Positions 58,776 through 64,000 of a DNA stretch of 64,000 bases are shown here, piece by piece. The number at the start of each line of letters is the position of its first letter. Positions within the stretch are counted from its first letter, which is position 1. The notes under the pieces were generated by a model. The model made no database searches. It saw only the letters and a list, made by a program, of their open reading frames with translations, and had not been told where the DNA came from. Position numbers and translations under genes: made by a program. The stretch lies in NCBI GenBank assembly GCA_900757505.1, contig CAAEOE010000075.1:4274-68273 (forward strand), in the 5' to 3' direction. This DNA comes from an uncultured Collinsella sp. Its GTDB lineage: Bacteria > Actinomycetota > Coriobacteriia > Coriobacteriales > Coriobacteriaceae.

Positions 58776-60563
58776 CTACATCAGGCGCAGGCTGACGTCC
58801 TTGAGCTGGGCGCCGCTAACGGCACTCGGGGCGCCCGACATGAGGTCGGAGCCGCTGGCCGTCTTGGGGAACGCCATGACGTCACGGATGGAGTCGGAAC
58901 CGGTGAGCAGCATGCACACGCGGTCCAGGCCCAGAGCGAAACCGCCCATCGGGGGCGCACCAAACTTGAGGGCCTCCATGAGGAAGCCGAACTGAGACTC
59001 GGCGCGCTCCTCGGTAAAGCCCAGGAGCTTGAGCATGGACATCTGCATCTCGGCGTTGTGGATACGCATACCGCCGCCGCCGGCCTCAAAGCCGTCCATG
59101 ACAAAGTCGTAGGTGCAAGAACCGGCTGCCAACGGGTCGGCCTCGATCTTAGCGATGTCGGTCTCGGTCGGCAGGGTGAAGGGCTGATGCTCGGCGGCAT
59201 AGGCCTTGCGGTCCTCATCCCAGTGGAACAGCGGGAAGTTGACGACCCACAGGAAGTCGTGGCCCTCGCGCTTGATCTCAAGCGCGTTGGCCATGTGGGA
59301 ACGCATGCCACCCAGGATCTCGTCGGAAAGCAGGCGCGGGCCGGCGGCGAACATCACAAGGTCGCCGGGCTCGACATCCATGCGCTCGCGCAGAGCCGCC
59401 ATCTCCTCGTCCGAGAAGAACTTGACGATGGGGCTGTTGATGGAGCCGTCCTCGCGGAAAGCGATCCACGCCAGACCCTTGGCGCCAAACGTGGAGGCCA
59501 CGCCGGCAAGCTTATCGATCTTGGCACGTGCCCAGGCACCGGCGCCCTTGGCGTTGATGGCCTTGACGACAGAGCCCTCCTCATTTGCGGCGGTCGCAAA
59601 GACCTTGAACTTGGAGTTGGCAAAGATGTCGGTCAGGTCGACCAGGTGCATGCCATAGCGGGTATCGGGCTTGTCGGAGCCATAGGTGTCCATGGCATCC
59701 CAGTAGTTCATGCGACGCAGCGGCGTGGGCATCTCGACACCCATGCGACCGAAGGCATCGGCAAGAACCTCTTCGAGCGCGCTCATGACATCGTTCTGGT
59801 CCACGAAGGACATCTCGATATCGACCTGGGTGAACTCGGGCTGACGGTCGGCACGCAGGTCCTCGTCGCGGAAGCACTTGGCAACCTGGTAGTAGCGCTC
59901 GACGCCACCGACCATGAGCAGCTGCTTCAGAAGCTGCGGGGACTGCGGCAGGGCGTAGAAGTTGCCCGGCTGGATGCGGCTGGGGACGATGAAGTCGCGG
60001 GCGCCCTCGGGCGTGGACTTGAACAGGGAGGGCGTCTCGACCTCCATGAACTCACGGTTGTGCAGCGCCTCGCGAATGGCAAAGGTAAAGTCGGAGCGCA
60101 GCTTGAGGTTGGCCATCATCTCGGGACGACGGAGGTCAAGATAGCGATAGCGCAGACGGGTGTCCTCGCTGGTCTCGATGCCGTCCTCGATCTGGAACGG
60201 CGGGGTGACAGACGTGTTGAGCACCTCGGCGTGGTCGGTCAGGACCTCGATCTCGCCGGTCGCGAGCTTGGCGTTGGTGGTCTCCTCGCCACGGGAGCGC
60301 ACGACGCCGTGGATCTTGATGGGCCACTCGGGACGCATGGTCTCGGCGATCTTAAAGGCATCGCCGTCGGAGTGCTCGGGGTCGAAGGTGAGCTGCGTGA
60401 TGCCCTCGCGGTCGCGAAGGTCGCAGAAAATAAGGCCACCGTGGTCGCGGCGACGGCTCACCCAACCGGTGAGGGTGACCTCTTCGCCCACGTTCTCGAA
60501 GCGAAGCTCGCCGCAGGTACGGGTGTGCATGGAATGCTCGTCAATGGGACGGGTCTGGCTCAT
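58776..60563 (-). CDS. aspS: Aspartyl-tRNA synthetase
   Basis: A 595-residue class II synthetase. An N-terminal OB-fold (VTLTGWVSRRRDHGGLIFCDLRDREG) binds the anticodon. Motif 2 is FRDEDLRADRQPEFTQVDIEMSF and motif 3 is GGFALGLDRVCMLL. The bacterial GAD insert lies in the middle third. It charges tRNA-Asp (and possibly tRNA-Asn if the enzyme is non-discriminating). AAAGGAGG precedes the ATG. Monocistronic in this window. Confidence 0.97.
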   Translation of the reverse strand: MSQTRPIDEHSMHTRTCGELRFENVGEEVTLTGWVSRRRDHGGLIFCDLRDREGITQLTFDPEHSDGDAFKIAETMRPEWPIKIHGVVRSRGEETTNAKLATGEIEVLTDHAEVLNTSVTPPFQIEDGIETSEDTRLRYRYLDLRRPEMMANLKLRSDFTFAIREALHNREFMEVETPSLFKSTPEGARDFIVPSRIQPGNFYALPQSPQLLKQLLMVGGVERYYQVAKCFRDEDLRADRQPEFTQVDIEMSFVDQNDVMSALEEVLADAFGRMGVEMPTPLRRMNYWDAMDTYGSDKPDTRYGMHLVDLTDIFANSKFKVFATAANEEGSVVKAINAKGAGAWARAKIDKLAGVASTFGAKGLAWIAFREDGSINSPIVKFFSDEEMAALRERMDVEPGDLVMFAAGPRLLSDEILGGMRSHMANALEIKREGHDFLWVVNFPLFHWDEDRKAYAAEHQPFTLPTETDIAKIEADPLAAGSCTYDFVMDGFEAGGGGMRIHNAEMQMSMLKLLGFTEERAESQFGFLMEALKFGAPPMGGFALGLDRVCMLLTGSDSIRDVMAFPKTASGSDLMSGAPSAVSGAQLKDVSLRLM

Positions 60564-60819
60564 ACCAGTGATCCTCCTTTATGGATCTGTGCCGCCCCGT
60601 GTCGTTCCGGGCGGCGTCGTACAGATTTGCCCAGCCTGCGTAAACCGCGCAGCCAGACATGGCGTTCTATCTTATCGCACCTGTGTCGATGTGCCGCGGA
60701 AAAGTGGCTCCTGCCCAAAGACTTGACGGAGACGAAACAATTGACGCACCGCGGCACCCGCCCGCGCTATTCACGTGCGACAATATGCCCCAATAAAACA
60801 GCACTTGGAAAGGCCCGTC

Positions 60820-61455
60820 ATGACTGCACGCCTCATCGTTATGGATATTGACTCCACGCTCATCAACCAGGAGGTCATCGACCTGTTGGGCGAAGAGGCC
60901 GGCGTGGGCGAGCAGGTGGCACAGATCACCGAGCGCGCCATGCGCGGCGAGCTGGACTTTAAGCAGGCGCTCGAGGAGCGCGTGGGGCTGCTTGTCGGCT
61001 TGGACGAGAGTGTGTTCGAGCGCACCTTTGCGCGCGTGACGTTTACCCCCGGCGCGCTGGAGCTTGTGCGCTCGGCGCACAGCAAGGGCTGGAAGGTCGG
61101 CGTGGTAAGCGGCGGCTTTCACGAGGTCGCCGATAAGATCGTGGCCGCCGCGGGCATCGACTTTTGTCTGGCCAATCGTCTGGAGGTCGTGGACGGCAAG
61201 CTCACCGGTAAGTTGGCTGCCGACATTGTGACCAAGGAGTCCAAGCTCATCCAGCTGCTGGACTGGGCAGTTGAGTGCGGTGTCGACATGGCACACACCG
61301 TGGCAATCGGCGACGGCGCCAACGATATCCCCATGATTCAGGCCGCGGGCACGGGCATCGCGTTTTGTGCCAAGCCCAAGACGCGCGAAGCCGCCCCGTT
61401 TGCCATCGACGAGCGCAACCTGATGCTCGCCATGGACATCATCCTGCGTGACTAG
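60820..61455 (+). CDS. serB: Phosphoserine phosphatase-like HAD hydrolase
   Basis: A 211-residue HAD phosphatase: MDIDSTLI has the nucleophile Asp, VVSGGFHEVADKI is the second motif, and GDGANDIPMIQAAGTGIAF is the last. The cap segment EEAGVGEQVAQITERAMRGELDF matches SerB. It should dephosphorylate phosphoserine in serine synthesis. GGAAAGG precedes the ATG at 60820. It has no ACT domain, as in the shorter SerB forms. Confidence 0.9.
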   Translation: MTARLIVMDIDSTLINQEVIDLLGEEAGVGEQVAQITERAMRGELDFKQALEERVGLLVGLDESVFERTFARVTFTPGALELVRSAHSKGWKVGVVSGGFHEVADKIVAAAGIDFCLANRLEVVDGKLTGKLAADIVTKESKLIQLLDWAVECGVDMAHTVAIGDGANDIPMIQAAGTGIAFCAKPKTREAAPFAIDERNLMLAMDIILRD

Positions 61456-61491
61456 CCGATCCGTCTAACAATTGAATCAGTCCGTCCTATA

Positions 61492-61525
61492 GTTTCCGAA
61501 CAATTTTGTCTTAGTGTTCGGAAAC
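61492..61525. promoter_or_regulatory. 11-bp inverted repeat upstream of larB
   Basis: GTTTCCGAACA 61492-61502 and TGTTCGGAAAC 61515-61525 are exact complements 12 bp apart. No T tract follows, so it is more likely an operator or leader hairpin of the larBC operon than a terminator. Confidence 0.5.
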
Positions 61526-61569
61526 ATACCCTTTGAGTGCTAGACTTTGCGCCGTCGAAGGGAACATAT

Positions 61570-62352
61570 ATGGATAAGCGAGACCTAGAGCAGCTGCTGA
61601 GCGATGTTGCTGGCGGATCAGTCACCCCTGCCGATGCCCTTACGCGCATCCAGACGGCTCCGACCGCCGATTTGGGCTTTGCGCAGCTCGATCTTTCGCG
61701 CGGAGTGCGCCAGGGAGCCGGCGAGGTTGTCTACGGCGCCGGTAAAACCGCCGAGCAAATTGCCGCCATTATCAAAGCATTACTTGATGCAGGCCAGGAG
61801 CGCATCCTGGTCACGCGCTTGGATGCCGAAAAAGCCGCGCACACCGCTGCGCTTCTCGGCAACGACATCGACCTGGGATATGTCCCGGACGCGCAGCTCG
61901 CCCTCGTGGGCGGCAAGCCCTCCCCCACCGGCAACGGACGCATCGTCGTCGCCTGCGCCGGCACGAGCGACTTGCCCGTCGCCGAAGAAGCCGCGTTGAC
62001 GGCCGAGTTCTATGGCAACGAGGTCGACCGCCTCTACGACGTAGGCGTCGCCGGCCTGCACCGTCTGCTCGCGCATGCCGAGGAACTTGCCCAGGCACAG
62101 GTGGTCATCGCCATCGCCGGCATGGAGGGCGCACTGGCGAGCGTTGTCGGCGGTCTGGTGAGCTGTCCGGTCATTGCCGTTCCCACCAGCGTGGGCTACG
62201 GCGCGAGCTTTGGTGGCGTAGCCGCACTGCTCGCCATGCTCAACTCCTGCGCCAGCGGCGTTTCGGTCGTCAATATCGACAACGGCTTTGGTGCCGCCTA
62301 CCAGGCAAGTCTTATCAATCATCTGGGCGCCGGCACACCCTGCGCCCGTTAA
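61570..62352 (+). CDS. larB: LarB, nickel-pincer cofactor biosynthesis carboxylase
   Basis: A 260-residue protein of the AIR-carboxylase-like fold. GRIVVACAGTSDLPVAEEAA and VGVAGLHRLLAHAEEL, VIAIAGMEGALASVVGGLVSCPVIAVPTSVGYGASFGGVAALLAMLNSCASGVSVVNIDNGFGAAYQA are strongly diagnostic. LarB makes pyridinium-3,5-biscarboxylate mononucleotide from nicotinate adenine dinucleotide. GAAGGG precedes the ATG at 61570. larC follows 10 nt downstream. LarE and lactate racemase LarA are not in the window. Confidence 0.93.
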   Translation: MDKRDLEQLLSDVAGGSVTPADALTRIQTAPTADLGFAQLDLSRGVRQGAGEVVYGAGKTAEQIAAIIKALLDAGQERILVTRLDAEKAAHTAALLGNDIDLGYVPDAQLALVGGKPSPTGNGRIVVACAGTSDLPVAEEAALTAEFYGNEVDRLYDVGVAGLHRLLAHAEELAQAQVVIAIAGMEGALASVVGGLVSCPVIAVPTSVGYGASFGGVAALLAMLNSCASGVSVVNIDNGFGAAYQASLINHLGAGTPCAR

Positions 62353-62362
62353 GGAGCATTCC

Positions 62363-63274
62363 ATGTCCAATCATCAGCACACGCTTATCATCGACGGTAC
62401 CTCGGGCATCAGCGGCGATATGACCGTCGCGGCCCTGCTCGACCTGGGCGCCAGCGAGGAGCACCTGCGCGAACAGCTCGCCACGCTGCCGGTCGACGGC
62501 TTTTCGATCGCCGTAACGCGCGTAAACAAGCATGGCATCGACGCCTGTGATTTTGACGTCCAGCTTGCAGAGGCGCTCGAGAACCACGATCACGATATGG
62601 CCTGGCTCTTCGGCAACAAAGCGGCTGCCGAGCACACGCACGAGCACGAGCACCACCATCATGACCATGGCGAGCACGAGCACTGCCTCGACCATGACCA
62701 TGAGGGCCACGGTCATGGTCACGAGGGTCACCATCACGCCCACCACCATCATCACCGCTCCCTGGCCGACGTCACCGCCATCATCGACGGCTCGCAGCTA
62801 AGCGATGGCGCCAAGCGTCGTGCGCTCGCCATCTTTACCGCGCTCGCCGCCGCCGAGGCCAAGGCCCACGGCAAAACGCCCGAGACCGTCATGTTCCACG
62901 AGGTAGGCGCCGTCGATTCCATCGTCGACGTCTGCTCTGTCGCCATCTGCCTCGACGACCTGGGTATTGAGGACATCGTGGTCGAGTCGCTCTCCGAGGG
63001 CCACGGAACCATCCGCTGCGCCCACGGTCTCATGCCCATTCCCGTCCCCGCTGTCGTCAACCTGTGTCAGGCGGGCAATATCGCCCTCACGCCCGCGCCG
63101 GTCGCCGGCGAGCTCGTGACGCCGACGGGCGCCGCCATCGTCACCGCGCTGCGTACGTCCGACCAGCTGCCCTCACGCTACCGCATCGAAGCCGTCGGCT
63201 ACGGCGCTGGCAAGCGCCCCTACGAGGGTTGTTCCGGTACGCTCCGCTGCCTGCTCGTTGACGCGGACGCATAG
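62363..63274 (+). CDS. larC: LarC, nickel insertion protein, N-terminal domain only
   Basis: A 303-residue protein: IDGTSGISGDMTVAALLDLGA, a His/Asp/Glu-rich segment near residues 90-135 expected to bind nickel, EVGAVDSIVDVCSVAICLDDLGI and the end of the first domain VGYGAGKRPYEGCSGTLR. Full LarC has a second domain of more than 100 residues that helps CTP-dependent Ni insertion. Here the stop comes at 63274 and a TetR gene starts 3 nt later, so this domain is missing. AAGGAG precedes the ATG. Confidence 0.88.
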   Translation: MSNHQHTLIIDGTSGISGDMTVAALLDLGASEEHLREQLATLPVDGFSIAVTRVNKHGIDACDFDVQLAEALENHDHDMAWLFGNKAAAEHTHEHEHHHHDHGEHEHCLDHDHEGHGHGHEGHHHAHHHHHRSLADVTAIIDGSQLSDGAKRRALAIFTALAAAEAKAHGKTPETVMFHEVGAVDSIVDVCSVAICLDDLGIEDIVVESLSEGHGTIRCAHGLMPIPVPAVVNLCQAGNIALTPAPVAGELVTPTGAAIVTALRTSDQLPSRYRIEAVGYGAGKRPYEGCSGTLRCLLVDADA

Positions 63275-63276
63275 CC

Positions 63277-63816
63277 ATGGATGCCCGCAAGGCAAAAAGC
63301 CGTGCCGCCATCGTTGCGGCGTTCTCCGAGCTCCTGTGCGAGGAAGATTACGGCAAGATCACCGTCAGCGACATCATTGCTCGCGCCCATGTGGGTCGGG
63401 CAACGTTCTACGGCCTCTTCAAGAGCAAAGATGACCTGCTTGCCGAGCTCGTATGCGATATCTGCGCCCATGCGCTCGACGATGACGGTACGCCCCTCGA
63501 TGACCCACTCGCACAGGTCGAGCATATCCTCAACAACCTCTGGGATCGTCGTCAGGGTGTACGAGCCCTCGTAGCCGGCGCCGGCTCACGCGTCTTCGCC
63601 GACTGTCTCCGCAAGACCATCATGTCGCGCGCAGCTGAAACCGTCCCTACCGACCCAAACGGCCCCGCCGGCACCATGGATCGCAGCTTCCTACTACACC
63701 ACATAGCCTCAAGCTTCGTAGGAATGGTCCAATGGTGGGCCTGGCACAACTTTCAAGCAGATAAGGCCGAAGTAGCCAAAGACTACCTATCAGCCATAAA
63801 ACCCCTCTTCGGCTAG
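63277..63816 (+). CDS. TetR-family transcriptional regulator
   Basis: A 179-residue regulator with RAAIVAAFSELLCEEDYGKITVSDIIARAHVGRATFYGLFKSKDDLLAELV as the helix-turn-helix domain and a C-terminal TetR_C-like helical part with a WWAWHNF segment. The ATG is 2 nt after the larC stop, so it is probably cotranscribed with larBC; no strong RBS is visible. It may regulate the lar genes or a gene to the right. The last 184 nt of the window show no recognised feature. Confidence 0.82.
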   Translation: MDARKAKSRAAIVAAFSELLCEEDYGKITVSDIIARAHVGRATFYGLFKSKDDLLAELVCDICAHALDDDGTPLDDPLAQVEHILNNLWDRRQGVRALVAGAGSRVFADCLRKTIMSRAAETVPTDPNGPAGTMDRSFLLHHIASSFVGMVQWWAWHNFQADKAEVAKDYLSAIKPLFG

Positions 63817-64000
63817 ACAGAACCCTCATCCCAAAGCACTGCCCCACCCCAAGGCACCACGCATCCCAAAGTGTCACTCGCGCCTCCAAGCGCCTAACAA
63901 CAAAGTGCCCACCACATCCAAATTCAGATATATATGTTGGTTGCTTGTTCGAACGCAACTGGATTCCCGCAGGGTCCGGCATAGGTTAACTTTCCGCCGC

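Noticed and set aside
63647..63982. Minus-strand open frame over the end of the TetR gene
   Set aside because: It overlaps the TetR coding region and lacks an RBS; the last 184 nt stay unassigned.

Overview
The window reads as one stretch of a high-GC Gram-positive gut bacterium, most likely Collinsella or a close Coriobacteriia relative. The reasons are the codon use and GC content, AGGAG-type ribosome binding sites, many LacI/GntR regulators of sugar acids, a full kdpFABC-DE set, twin FeoA plus FeoB, and plant-polysaccharide genes typical of the gut. The genus is an inference; no rRNA is present.

Layout. 1-2.8 kb: end of a receiver-like gene, a glutamine synthetase family gene and a LacI regulator. 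2.8-7.2 kb: KDG kinase, KDPG aldolase, a GntR regulator and a YczE-like membrane protein. 7.2-10.2 kb: an accessory patch with a ten-unit tandem repeat, an AAA ATPase, a decayed integrase and a tRNA-Met 3' fragment (attachment site). 10.4-13.8 kb: alkyltransferase-like protein, CBS protein, MFS exporter, ArsC-like protein. 13.9-19.9 kb: IlvD/Edd dehydratase, GntP permease, FadR-type regulator, and a DhuD/DhuI-type pair. 20-22 kb: old-yellow-enzyme-type reductase. 22.1-30.4 kb: the Kdp potassium system. 30.5-31.8 kb: a GltD-like flavoprotein. 31.8-47.7 kb: a pectin/galacturonate locus (GH105, GDSL esterase, CE8-esterase fusion, alpha/beta esterase, GH28, GPH transporter, UxaA, UxaB, UxaC, LacI). 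47.8-51.3 kb: Feo iron uptake. 51.4-53.5 kb: HPr-like protein and an amino-acid permease. 53.7-58.5 kb: two-subunit beta-galactosidase and its LacI regulator. 58.8-63.8 kb: AspS, SerB-like phosphatase, LarB, LarC and a TetR regulator.

How it works together (inference from families and context). Pectic oligosaccharides would enter through the GPH transporter and be de-esterified and hydrolysed inside the cell, because none of the pectin enzymes shows a signal peptide. Galacturonate goes through UxaC-UxaB-UxaA to 2-keto-3-deoxygluconate (KDG). Unsaturated galacturonate released by GH105 goes through DhuI and DhuD to KDG. The IlvD/Edd-GntP cluster may feed another sugar acid into KDG. KdgK and KdgA finish the route to pyruvate and glyceraldehyde-3-phosphate. 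An operator of the type GGTGAACGTTCACC links the dhuD, GPH, uxaC, GH105 and yczE promoters.

The most promising new signals are two different RNA-like elements, each present twice. One is a long hairpin with an invariant GCACCCTACC loop at the probable 5' end of the kdgK and yczE transcripts. The other is a 110-119 nt multibranch structure with the invariant AGTGCCTCCGATAACC, directly upstream of the KDPG aldolase and of yczE. Their stems differ in sequence but keep pairing, as expected for conserved cis-regulatory RNAs, and they tie an unassigned membrane protein to KDG metabolism. Other items worth a look are a glutamine synthetase homologue without key catalytic residues, a 67-bp REPIN-like repeat in five copies, the ten 10-bp repeats, two MITE-like elements, and a LarC that ends before its C-terminal domain.
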